Shown here in pieces: positions 21,958-31,729 of a DNA stretch of 64,000 nt. Both the position numbers and the translations under genes were made by a program. The first letter of the stretch is position 1. Each line of letters begins with the position of its first letter. The DNA is from Oegoconia quadripuncta (lineage: Eukaryota > Arthropoda > Insecta > Lepidoptera > Autostichidae). The notes under the pieces are model-generated. The model was not told the origin of the DNA, did not search any database, and saw only the letters and a program-made list of their open reading frames with translations. The stretch is from positions 24,549,771 to 24,613,770 of the forward strand of contig OX438743.1 in the NCBI GenBank assembly GCA_949316235.1, read 5' to 3'.

Positions 21958-22613
21958 TATTACCTAACAATGCGACCTCCTTAGATCCCCTGTATATTTC
22001 GAGTTTCAGTAGTTTCTGTTTCACGTTCACATTACCCCTACTCTTCTTTAGATTATGAGTCAGCGAATATTAAAATGATTTAGTTCTTTGTAAGCGGTAG
22101 ATGATGGAACAGTTCGAAAGTTCGCTAACGTTGATTAAATTACATAATACCGAATTTTGAGGCGAGAGGTAGAGTCATTATAATGTGATCGATCATTATT
22201 TTCAATCATAAACATTTTAAGATCTTAAAAATGGTTAAATGTTTTGACTTTTACTGTTCAGACTGGGACTATGTTATTATTAAATTATACAGCTATTTAG
22301 ATGTCTTTGCAAAAAGGGGCAGCGAACGGACTTTCTGTCAGCCATACTTTTTTGTTATCCGCGTGTGTTATTGCATAGAATAACACATTCCATCCTGGCG
22401 GATAAAATTGTCCGATTTGGATTTTTTTTTGTAATTCATTTTCACCAAAATGTATAAAACTTCGTTGTTTTTGAAGAAATATTTTTATGAGGCTAGCATA
22501 TTTCGATGGTACAATTTGTGCACAGTTTTCTCTCTGTGTACGAGTGTGAGGATTCCAGTAACACGTGACCCCAGAATGCTTACTTAAAATATTGAATAAC
22601 TCTAAGGCTCTAA
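21958..22613. other. No feature recognised
   Basis: Intronic sequence with one small 8-bp hairpin (GTGTTATT / AATAACAC near 22364-22385). Nothing else noted. Confidence 0.35.
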
Positions 22614-22857
22614 TAATTAATAAACCGTTCTCAAGATTGAGAGTAGTTTTGTGACCGGTCTCAAGTAAACATGTTGATTAACAAACCTTACTTGAGACCT
22701 GAAACGCACGTGCATACTCAAGCAGTACTCACTTGAGACCTGCGTCGAGTTTCATGTATTAATAAACGAAACTCAAGACTGTCATTCATTCGCCGCTGAA
22801 GCGAATAGTTAAGAAGTGATCTCAGCTGAGTAGACCTCAAGATTGGTTTATAAATTA
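22614..22857. mobile_element. MITE with repeated CTTGAGACC motif
   Basis: Terminal TAATTAATAAACC (22614-22626) is inverted as GGTTTATAAATTA (22845-22857) with one mismatch. Inside, CTTGAG/CTCAAG motifs, often extended to CTTGAGACCTG, occur at least seven times on both strands. No other copy is in this window. Superfamily unknown; the TAA-like ends could fit several. Confidence 0.55.
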
Positions 22858-23333
22858 GCACGGAGGTTGTAGCTTAGCTAGTTTTTTCCTTCGGGCACTA
22901 TTTGGCACGATGTCAGCACATGTTTTTTGATGTTGTCAAAACAGCTGAATTCCACTTTGTGTATTCTAGAATACTTCGGCCGCCTACAAAACTATAGATT
23001 CGCTACCAATTTCGGTAGACGAAAAAACATCTTATGATACCAGTACTTAATGCTATTGGGGACACTCCCAATACACGCCAGACACACCTGTACTCTGCTC
23101 TGGTATACACCAGTACCCGTATATGCTTAACCCTTTATCCTTTCATTAGCGTCGGTATAAGAAAAAAACATCGTATGATACCAGTACTTAATGCTATTGG
23201 GGTACTCCCAATACATACCAGACACACCTGTACTCTGCTCTGGTATACAGCAGATCCCGTATATTCTTGCCCTTCATCCTTTCATTAGCTTCGGTATAAG
23301 AAAAAAAACATCTTTTCATGATACCAGTACTTA

Positions 23334-23665
23334 ACCGCCTCCGTGGCTCAATGTAAACAACATTGGGTTTACGATTCGGAGGTCGCGGGTTCGATCCCCA
23401 GCGGGGTACATGTTTAAGTACTCGGTTTGGTTGTTGGTAGGGCATTTTAAATGTCCGCCTGGCTACCTACTACCATCTTATCTAAATCTGCCGCCAAGCA
23501 GCAATGTTAATAGCATTGTTGTGTTCCGGTTGTCAGAGATAAGATAGCCAGTCCCCCAAATGTCTTGGGGTTTCTGGGTCAGTACGCTTCCACCTTCGGC
23601 CTCATCTTCACTTAACATCAGGTGTGATTGAGGTCAAGTAACAACCCGTTGTGCATTAAAAAAAA
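23334..23665 (+). mobile_element. tRNA-derived SINE, family F1, full length
   Basis: Complete copy: 'ACCGCCTCCGTGGCTCAATG', B-box 'GGTTCGATCCC', body and tail 'GTTGTGCATTAAAAAAAA'. It is inserted within a 139-bp tandem unit, so it is younger than the array. Confidence 0.9.
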
Positions 23666-23808
23666 GCTAATGGGGACACTCCCAATATACACCAGACACA
23701 CTGGTACTCTGCTCTGGTACACATCAGAGCCCGTATATTCTTGCCCTTTATCCTTTCATTAGCTTCGTTATAAGAAAAAAAACATCTTATGACACCAGAC
23801 ACACCTGT

Positions 23809-23998
23809 GTGCGAAGTGTAAGTTTTGTCTCGTTTTTAACTTTACCATCGCGTTCGCGTTTACGAAAGAAGTCCCTATGAAAAAAATCGTTTTGCAAACT
23901 ATCCGCTAGAGGCGCTGCACATTTCTCCATACAAATCTTCACGTAAACGTGAACGCGGTAGTAAAGTTAAGTCGAAACAAAACTTACACTCCGCCCTC
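23809..23998. mobile_element. MITE with about 48-bp inverted ends
   Basis: 'GAAGTGTAAGTTTTGTCTCG' through 'CGCGTTCGCGTTTACG' at the left is inverted at the right as 'CGTAAACGTGAACGCGGTAG' through 'CAAAACTTACACTCCG'. It interrupts tandem unit 4; a short CTGT occurs on both sides and may be the target duplication. Confidence 0.65.
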
Positions 23999-24053
23999 TG
24001 TACTCTGCTCTGGTATAAACCAGAGCCCGTATATTATTGCCCATTATCGTTTC

Positions 24054-24240
24054 GAGCTACACTCCCATTTCCAGAGGAGGGAAGTGGGAAACTTCTTTTT
24101 CCTATTACATACCCTATATTTACTTAGACTGGAGTTTATCACAAATAGAGCCATGAGGGTTACCTTCAGTATCGATTACCATTGTTGATCCTAGATCATA
24201 GGAGTTACAGCGGGAGGAGAGTAGAGGCGGGATTGTTTAA
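24054..24240 (+). repeat. Unclassified repeat R1, copy 3
   Basis: 'GAGGAGGGAAGTGGGAAACT' and 'ACCATTGTTGATCCTAGATC' match 1245-1435. It directly abuts the 139-bp array. Confidence 0.6.
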
Positions 24241-24772
24241 TCACATAGGTCGAAAATTATATTTTTAAGTTTATATAGTTTTAAGAATCATGATAAATAG
24301 TATAAAGCTGTTGTTATCCCTAAAACAATAAAATAAAATAAAATAAATAAATAAATAAAATTAGTTCCAAAAATGCTCAACTGTAGTAGAATGGTAGAGT
24401 TTTATATTTTGACCTTTATATCCATATAGTTAGAATTTAAAATATAGGATACTCTTTATTCAAACTCGTGACTTCAAGCAATAAACCTTTCGCAAGTTAT
24501 AATAAAACAGATGCACCAACTTTACAAAAAAAAACTGAGTTATGCACCTGTGGCGTGAACCTTTTTGTCCTTGCGCTGTGTTTGTCGAAAATTCAACCCA
24601 AACGCTAAGAATGTTTAAACTTTAAATTTGTTTGTGTATCTAATGGTAATATTTCAATAATAATAAATGTTTATGAGCAAGTGGAAAGCTTGGCGAATGC
24701 AATGACTGGTGCTCGACGATCGACAAGAAATAGTTGCAAAGTGTCAGAAATTAAAAAAGCGGCCAAGTGCGA
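24241..24772. other. AT-rich; (AAAAT)n/(AAAT)n microsatellite at 24325-24360
   Basis: No gene-like feature. The microsatellite may be an eroded LINE tail. Confidence 0.4.
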
Positions 24773-24900
24773 AAGAAAGAAAGAAACAAAAAATTCTTTA
24801 TTGTACACAGCTTAAAAATATACACAGTGATATTATTTTAACAGGTGTACAAAGGCGGTCTTATCGCTTATAGCGATCTCTTCCAGACAACCATGGCAAA
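24773..24900 (-). mobile_element. CR1-like LINE 3' tail
   Basis: (GAAA)n, then 'ATTCTTTATTGTACACAGCT' and 'AAAGGCGGTCTTATCGCTTA', the same 3' UTR as at 11766 and 58548. Confidence 0.65.
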
Positions 24901-25373
24901 GAAACTTAATGTAATACACTACTGCTGCGTAGCGTAAAGCAAACTTACAAAAGTAAAATATGTACTGCGAGTAGGGCTCATGCCCTGTAGGGATCCTTAC
25001 CTGCCCTACTCACCACGGACAAACGTTTTAATCTGACAATCTTATGTATGTAGTTAGTTATGTCAATATTATTGTATGAAGAAAGCCGCAAAATTAAGTT
25101 AACTAAAAAATGTACCTTGGCACGCCACTGGATTAAGACATAGGATACTTTTTATCCCGATAAAGTGAGTAGTTCCCGTGGGATAAACAAATTAAACATA
25201 TTCGCGATAAAGCTATTCCACGCAGGCGAAGCCGCAGGCGAAAAGCTAGCAAGTAATAATTTCATACACAATTTGTAACTAATACATACATAATGTCACG
25301 ACTCACGACCTTACCTCAAATGGAGTGGTCAGAGATATCCCAAATATTATTGGCATTTCCAAAAATAATATAT
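24901..25373. other. Mostly unclassified; repeat-like end at 25130-25260
   Basis: 'AGTGAGTAGTTCCCGTGGGA' and 'TTCGCGATAAAGCTATTCCA' (25160-25225) resemble a dispersed arthropod repeat that also occurs, reversed, at 62265-62330. The rest is unassigned. Confidence 0.4.
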
Positions 25374-25648
25374 GACGACCTGTTAAGTGTGGTGGTTAGC
25401 AACTCTGACCAATATACCAAAAGGTTGCGGGTTCGAATCCCGCTAGGGGCATACGTTTGTGTGATGAAGCGGACATGTGTACCCGAGTTATGGATGTTTT
25501 CATTTATAATAAGTATTTATTTACATTAAAAAAATGAATTTATGTAGTATATCAACCATCTGGTATCTACAACACAAGCCTATAGTTGCTTACTGTGGAA
25601 CTAGATGGCGCTGTGTGTACGTCTAAGGATATTTATTTATTTATTATT
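25374..25648 (+). mobile_element. tRNA-derived SINE, family F2
   Basis: 'GACGACCTGTTAAGTGTGGT', B-box 'GGTTCGAATCC', 'TAGATGGCGCTGTGTGTACG' and a (TTTA)n end. Near full length. Confidence 0.85.
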
Positions 25649-26270
25649 AGGTGTTGCTTGAAACAATATCCAGGGTTCATAGAGAAATACACATGTGAAT
25701 AAGGGTGAGCGCCCATCGCCGTTAAAACGTGCAAGTCTATAAATGTTTTTCGATGGAAAGTCCCACAATGACAGACACAGAAGAGATGATTTTCGAATTT
25801 TACCTCTATATAGTTGTGATGTAAGAACTTCCTTCATGTCTTCCTTCCTTCAAGTTCTTAACGGAATCACAATAAAGTTAAAAAAACATTACCCTCTTTC
25901 CTGTTCTGTCGTGTAATATAAGCAAGAGAATGGCAACTAAATTTTAAATAGCTGGTTTTGTTAGAGAAAGATTCATATGTTAGACAAATAGCAGCATCTC
26001 AAGATGTAATACAAAGCAAGTAAACAAAGGATCGTAAACAACGTTTCTCATGTCCTAGTATTGTGTCTATGAAGCGATATATTGCTTTGGTTTATCTGTG
26101 TGAAAAGTAATTACTGTCTGTGGATCATTTGCAATCAGTATTGTTTGTTTGTATTGTGTTAAGTAGTGTGAATCTAATACGTATGCATCCATCATATGTA
26201 TACATACATCACTTCACGACCTTTATCCCAAATGACTGGTCAGATATATTCCAATGTGTGTGTTCCAAAC
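25649..26270. other. No classified feature
   Basis: A block with 'CGTGCAAGTCTATAAATGTT' (25730-25750) echoes 18360-18380, suggesting a dispersed repeat. Otherwise nothing is seen. Confidence 0.35.
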
Positions 26271-26645
26271 GTCGCGAGCGTCGGTGGCTTAGTGGAGGAG
26301 ATACAGTCTTCCAATTTGGGAGTTCTGGAACTCATTTAAATTTAATTTAATTACTTATGTGCATTTATGCGTCTGCTCTTAAACGGTGAAGGAAGGAAGG
26401 AAATCAAAGGCATGTGAAGTCCCCAACCCGCACTGGGCCAGCGTGGGGAACTATGGCCCATACTCCCTCAATATGAGGGAAGGTCCATATCCCTGCAGTG
26501 GGATGTTTACGGACTGATGATGAATCCGACTGCTGCTGTGAAGTCCCCACCCGCATTGGGCCAGCGTGGCAGACTATGGCCCATACTCCATCAATATGGG
26601 GGAAGGTCTATATCCCTGCAGTGGGATGTTTACGGACTGAAGATG
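26271..26645 (+). mobile_element. F4 tRNA-derived SINE with a second partial 3' copy
   Basis: The head at 26275 has A-box-like 'GGTGGCTTAGTGGAGG'. The body 'CATGTGAAGTCCCCAACCCG' to 'TTACGGACTGATGATG' ends near 26525. A second 3' half follows (26540-26640, 'GAAGTCCCCACCCGCATTGG'). Confidence 0.75.
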
Positions 26646-27150
26646 TGTGTTGTGTGTTTCAAATATTAAAGGTTTAATACTAGAAACAACATCCACACAG
26701 TTCACCATTCGAAATATACAGAAATATATATTTTTTTGGTGGAAAGTCCCTTAGTTGCCTTTCGCAACAGCCATGGGAACATGTTGGATCGAATATTTCT
26801 ACGTGCTGACATCGATTTATCTAGACAAGATATCAAGATACACAAGATATCGCTCGAATAACTTTACATTTTATATAGATACTAGCTTTCGGACGGCGGC
26901 TTTGTATCTTATCTTATCGCACATCTCCTCTCATCTTATCATAAGATAGCGTAGTCCGTGTCCAGGCTACGTCTCTGCCCATTTTTTGTACCCACCTCCA
27001 ATAGATATGTGTAAAACGTCATCGCATAGCTGTACTGTACTGCAACTATAAAATTTTCGAGATTTTTCTCCGAAAACCTAAAAATTTGGCCAAAACTAAT
27101 CGGACTTCATCTAAGACAACCATGGCTCAAATGGTTCAAAATAGTATGTA
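26646..27150. other. No feature recognised
   Basis: Intronic sequence. A short block (26650-26760) is shared loosely with 18060-18430. Confidence 0.35.
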
Positions 27151-27153
27151 GAT

Positions 27154-27208
27154 ACAAAATAGTATTTTGCGCAATAAAGAGTATTTGTATTGTATTGTAT
27201 TGTATTGT
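27154..27208 (+). mobile_element. LINE 3' tail, TTGTA type
   Basis: 'TTGCGCAATAAAGAGTATTT' followed by (GTATT)n is the plus-strand version of the tail at 11766. Confidence 0.6.
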
Positions 27209-27369
27209 AGATACTAACATCGCTTTAAAGCTTTACACCCATCGCCTAATCATCCTGTATATTGCAGTATTGAAGCCAAATGTGTTTCAGAATTTATCTG
27301 CTTTGGGTAGAATAAGTCTGAATCTTAACAACCAACAAATGCCCCTGGACCCACAAAACCATATGACCT

Positions 27370-27760
27370 TTCACCATGTATGGATCTGAATGTTGGGCAA
27401 TGAAAGAGATGGATGAAAGTAGAATGCATGTGGCAATGCATAAGATCAGGAATGAGTGTATCGGAGGAAGTCTCAATAAAGTAGCACCTATAACATAAAA
27501 GTGAAGCGTAATAGGTTAGCATGGTTTGGGCACAATATGAGGAGGGATGAAAGACACGTAACAAGACGAGTGCTGAGTGTGAATGTGGAGGGATACAGAG
27601 GTAGAGGAAGACCGAAGAAGATGTGGGTAGACTGCGTGAGGAATGATATGTGTGTGAAAGGGGTGAGTACGGAGATGACGGTTGATAGAGGAGAGTGGAA
27701 GAGGATGACATGTTGTGCCGACCCCACCTAGAGTGGGATAAGGGCAGGAAAATGATGGAT
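27370..27760 (+). pseudogene. RTE-type LINE ORF2 C-terminal fragment
   Basis: One frame reads MYGSECWAMKEMDESRMHVA and another (27501-27731) reads RLAWFGHNMRRDERHVTRRV, then GYRGRGRPKKMWVDCVRNDM and CCADPT. This is the conserved RTE-clade C-terminus. A frameshift lies near 27490. It is 5'-truncated, with no catalytic domain. Confidence 0.85.
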
Positions 27761-27793
27761 AGAATAAGTGTGTTCCTTTTCTTTCCTTTAATA

Positions 27794-28219
27794 TTGGGTT
27801 TTTATGAAATTGGAGATGTTTTTCTTCGTTAATCATATGTACCAATTCCTGCGATTTTCAAAGCGATATCTAAATTTGTTTTTTATTTGGAAAATGGAAT
27901 ATTATTTCAAGGTTTCACATGAAATATTTTTTAATTTCTGGGCTAAATCACATAATAAAAAAAAATTAACAGAGCTCATTTCATGTGCTTCCTCCCATAA
28001 TCATTTCGCTGAAAGATTCGTTGAAACTTTTATAAAGCGGTTACTTTTAAAAATTAACGCTGCCTATACTTAACTTAATGTTATCCGATAATACACACAA
28101 AGTTTAGCTAAATTTGGATTTGCCGTTCCCAAAAAAAAAATCAAAAATGTTTGTATGGAGAAAACAGTCTTAATGAAATTCTTCATACAAAACGCCCAAT
28201 TTCATAGGTAAGGACCTAA
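27794..28219 (-). mobile_element. TA-flanked MITE M1, copy b (complete)
   Basis: Left TTGGGTTTTTATGAAATTGG preceded by TA; right CCAATTTCATAGGTAAGGAC and CTAA followed by TA. About 426 bp and complete. The long plus ORF over it has no domain and also appears over the other copies. Confidence 0.8.
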
Positions 28220-28448
28220 TAATTGATACCGAAAATGCCAAAAGCCTTCAATAAAACTTTAATAAAAATCCATTCTTTCCATTGTTATTATGTAGAACAC
28301 TTGTGCAACTCCTCTCACAGATATTGGGTAACCTTGCGTCAGTTCCAGTTTTAGAGTCTACGCTATTAATCATCACTGACCGTCGAATCCGATTATAAAT
28401 TAACCAATCGATTGGCCATATCGATTCTTAGTTAATCGATTATGGCCA

Positions 28449-28530
28449 AGAATAAAATTTTTTTTTTTTTTTTTTTTTTTTATATGAGAGGGGCGGCAAA
28501 CGAGCATGCGGGTCACCTGATTAATACAAT
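28449..28530 (-). mobile_element. Poly(T) and SINE-like tail
   Basis: A T-run, then 'GAGAGGGGCGGCAAACGAGC' and 'GGGTCACCTGAT'. I recognise this from lepidopteran SINE tails; no other copy is here. Confidence 0.45.
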
Positions 28531-28633
28531 TCAATTAATCATGATTCCGTTTAAGTTTGTTTCAACCTTTGTTATGAATTTACGATGTTCTAAATGAGTT
28601 TGTTTGGTTGAAATATAATTATATTTTAACCGT

Positions 28634-28791
28634 CTTATTCATAAAAATTTACAAACACTTTATAAGCGTGTTTTAGTTAAAGTGTGTTTTGTCTCTGTCG
28701 TTCATCAGGAAATGTTGTAATGAAAGAAAGTGACAAAACATACTTTAACTAAAACACGCTTATAAAGCGTTTGTAAATTTTTATGAATAAG
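28634..28791. mobile_element. MITE with 60-bp inverted arms
   Basis: The arms 28634-28693 and 28732-28791 are nearly perfect inverted copies (CTTATTCATAAAAATTTACA through GTTTTAGTTAAAGTGTGTTT). The spacer is only 38 bp. No ORF. Superfamily not determined. Confidence 0.8.
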
Positions 28792-28969
28792 AGGCCTAAT
28801 CTTCTTGCCCTGGTCCCAATTTATTTTGAGTCTGCACAATACGTCTTTTTCTTCCCTTCTCCTATGTCGCTCGTTATTTCATTCTCGCCCTTTTTGTTCA
28901 TATCACCCCTCACACACTTCATCCATCTTTTCCGTGGTCTTCCTTTCCAACCGTAATATCCGTTACACC

Positions 28970-29095
28970 CGTCCAAAATCAAAATCAAGAATCAAAAATA
29001 TTTCATTCAATGTAGGATACAAAAATATCACTAATGAAAGTCAACATGTTATTTTTTTTTAAACTACATCGCTTCACGATGTGTTATGGTTAGGG
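28970..29095 (-). mobile_element. LINE 3' UTR remnant
   Basis: 'AATGAAAGTCAACATGTTAT' and 'ACTACATCGCTTCACGATGT' recur at 40030-40130. The AATCAA-rich start looks like a tail. Confidence 0.5.
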
Positions 29096-29170
29096 AGAAG
29101 AAGCGACAAGAAACTCCGCAACAACGCATCTTTTCAATTGGTTTCCATCTTTACAATAATATTACATTTT

Positions 29171-29452
29171 AACGACCTGTTTGGTGTAATGGTTAGCAAC
29201 TCTGACCACTATACCAAAAGGTTGCGGGTTCGAATCCCGCTAGGGGCATATGTTTGTGTGATGAATACGGACATGTGTACCCGAGTTATGGATGTTTTCA
29301 TTTATAATAAGTATTTATTTACAAAAAAAATGTATTTATGTATTATATCAACCATCTGGTATCCACAACACAAGCATATAGTTGCTTACTATGGAACTAG
29401 ATGGCGCTGTGTGTATGTCTAAGGATATTTATTTATTATTTATTATTTATTT
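29171..29452 (+). mobile_element. tRNA-derived SINE, family F2, full length
   Basis: 'ACGACCTGTTTGGTGTAATG', B-box 'GGTTCGAATCC', 'ATCAACCATCTGGTATCCAC', 'TAGATGGCGCTGTGTGTATG', ending in (TTTAT)n. Confidence 0.9.
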
Positions 29453-29668
29453 TATATTACATATTACAAAACAAAAGCAATTAACATAACGACCAGCTAA
29501 CACCAGACCTCCTTATCGCCTAAATAACTCCACATGAAGAAGAATGATCTTGTGAATTTCTTGCACCGCTTCTTTTACCAGTGATGATTTCCCCAGAAGC
29601 GGTGGTAGCTTGGCCATATTTTTATTCCCAACATATTTAAATTGACATTCAACAAATGATATCATGTA

Positions 29669-29726
29669 AAATGCTTGAAGTTTGAAGTAACATGTATGGA
29701 CATGTTACTTCAAACTTCAAGCATTT
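29669..29726. repeat. Perfect 27-bp hairpin
   Basis: Arms 29669-29695 and 29700-29726 (AAATGCTTGAAGTTTGAAGT and on) are exact inverted copies around a 4-base loop. Related single-arm sequence occurs at 7430-7505. Confidence 0.8.
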
Positions 29727-30099
29727 ATTTCAAGCCAAACGATTTCCTTACAACAATGCGGCATATAGGATTTGTGGTGCTGTTTGTGATGTCCCTTATT
29801 TGGGACATTGAACGTGAACGTGTTAAAACGCAAAAACGGGCGATTCTAACTTAGAAACGACGTCAATGAACCCTGTTCGGCAAGTCAGCTGATGCCGAGG
29901 ACGATGACGCGTCACTGTGGTACCTATTTTTGTTTACAGACGTACATGTACCGTTCTATCACCAACAGCGTCATTTCTGCTATGTCCCCACAGTAGAGGC
30001 TCTATAACTCTACTATAAAGGGTATGGACCATCCACCACCACCACAATACTACAAGAATAAAATTGAATTCCACAATTTAGACTTAATTTAGACAGGGA

Positions 30100-30290
30100 C
30101 GAAGAGAAAAGACCTGATAGAGCCACCTTACAACCCTGGTGCTTGCGACGCACCTTGGTATGGGACGCAACTTGTGCGGATACTTTGACACCGTCCCATA
30201 TACAAGGAACTGCGCAAAGAGCTGGTACCGCAGCTGAACAAGCTCAAAGTGACAAGCGCCGTAAATATGCGTCAATCTATATAAACCACA
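30100..30290 (+). pseudogene. Retroelement-like protein remnant (LVWDATCADT type)
   Basis: The frame reads RRTLVWDATCADTLTPSHIQ, GTAQRAGTAAEQAQSDKRRK and YASI. I know this motif set (LVWDxTCxDTxAPSH, then KRRKYxSL) from ORFs linked to animal mobile elements, but cannot name the clade. The fragment is short and its flanks do not continue it. Confidence 0.5.
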
Positions 30291-30479
30291 AATTTAGACT
30301 TAGCATGGTTAGCATATTTAAATTTTTGGGATTTCGTATACTATGGTTGATAGAGTCCAGACTGAAGGATGGATAAAATAAGGCATGAATATGTAAGAGG
30401 GAATTTAAAAGTGACACCCGTGACAGAATAGTTGAGAAGGAAATCGTTTGGCTTGATATGGACAATGTTATTTCAAACT

Positions 30480-30800
30480 TCATACTTCATCTGAGTCACA
30501 GAGTTGGTTATAGCGTGGTTAGGTAATAAACATCCAAATTTTTGGTGGTAGGGCATTTTAAATGTCCGCCTGGCTAGCTACCACCATCTTATCTAAATCT
30601 GCCGCCAAGCAGCAATGTTAATAGCATTGTTGTGTTCCGGTTGTCAGAGATAAGATAGCCAGTCCCCCAAAGGTGTTGGGGTTTCCGGGTCAGTACGCTT
30701 CCACCTTCGACCTCATCTTCACTTAACATCAACAAAAAACTTCAAACTTCAACTGAGTCACGGAGGTGGTTATAGCGTGGTCAGGTAATAAACATCCAAA
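30480..30800 (+). mobile_element. F1 SINE fragment between direct repeats
   Basis: The F1 body (30541-30729, from GGTGGTAGGGCATTTTAAAT to CATCTTCACTTAACATC) lacks head and tail. Flanking blocks of about 55 bp (30482-30540 and 30738-30800) share 'GTTATAGCGTGGT' and 'AGGTAATAAACATCCAAA'. This is too long for a normal SINE target duplication, so a segmental duplication or recombination is likely. Confidence 0.6.
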
Positions 30801-31365
30801 CTTTCGCATTTGCACGAATGTAAGTAATGTTAGGGATGAGTTTAATTAAACAAGTAACCGGAACTCTAAACTATTCATTTAACCGGCTAATTGCAAGTGA
30901 GGGACCTGGAAGATGGTAATCAGGTGTAATTTTAATTGGGATTATGCAAATCATAATTTTGTTTCTAAGAACGACCCACATGTAACTTTCTCTTGTTTTA
31001 ATTGACAGCTCAGACTAGAGTTAATGATTAATTAACTTAATTTAAATACGCTAGCAAGTGTATAAGTAAAAAATTAAGTCGGACTTACCCGTTAATTGAT
31101 GCTTTGCCAATGCTTCTTCAACTGCCAATACAGGGTGAAAAGAAAAAATGGTACTTACTTCCAAAATTAAGATTAAAAATAAATAACTTGTCGTAAATGT
31201 GATATGAAAGATATTTAGGTATTTTATATAAAAAGAGTTTTAAGTTTTCATCGTAACCTAATAGAGTATCCTTCGAAGTTACGATCTGGGTCCACTAAAC
31301 CGCAAATGGGCCATCTGCTATTCCCAATATTTATATAGGTATTGGAACCAGCAAATTGAATTAAG
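30801..31365. other. No feature recognised
   Basis: AT-rich intronic sequence upstream of the CR1 3' end. Confidence 0.4.
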
Positions 31366-31729
31366 AGAAGATAAAGATAAAGATAAAGATAAAGATAAAG
31401 ATAGTTTATTTGTAAGAGCATGAGTAAATATTGTACATTCAGATGTTATATTAAATTTAGTCCTGCATGTCTTGCCTCACGGCGTACAAATCGTCGGTGA
31501 TTATACAAATCAACCAAAAGAGAATACAATAAAATTACATTCATTACATATTATTTCATTTAGCAAATTCAATAGTAACAATGTCAAAATATATAAATAT
31601 ACAAATTAAATGGGTTGGGCAGCATATTGAATAAGTATTAATTATGTCAAATTAAAATACAATCATTAAATTATTATAGTTAAACAGAAAAAGGCAGAGC
31701 AATTTTATTGTCAGTTTTTATACAATCTT

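Larger units (their letters stand above)
23021..24053 (+). repeat. Tandem array of about 139-bp units, interrupted
   Basis: Units start 'GAAAAAACATCTTATGATAC' and contain 'GACACACCTGTACTCTGCTC' and 'TATCCTTTCATTAGCGTCGG'. Starts are at 23021, 23161, 23300 and 23774. Unit 3 is split by an F1 SINE (23334-23665) and unit 4 by a MITE (about 23810-23995). Unit 4 also has an internal deletion. ORFs across it are repeats, not genes. Confidence 0.8.

Noticed and set aside
23349..23416. F1 SINE heads as true tRNA genes
   Set aside because: The A- and B-box regions are present but the acceptor and anticodon stems do not pair.
23021..24053. CRISPR-like array
   Set aside because: Units are contiguous 139-bp tandems without spacers, in a eukaryotic context.
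27804..28073. 89-residue ORF
   Set aside because: Covers MITE M1; the same frame appears in other M1 copies with stops.
29081..29422. 113-residue ORF (also near 55380-55772)
   Set aside because: Produced by the F2 SINE; MNTDMCTRVMDVF arises from the repeat, not a gene.
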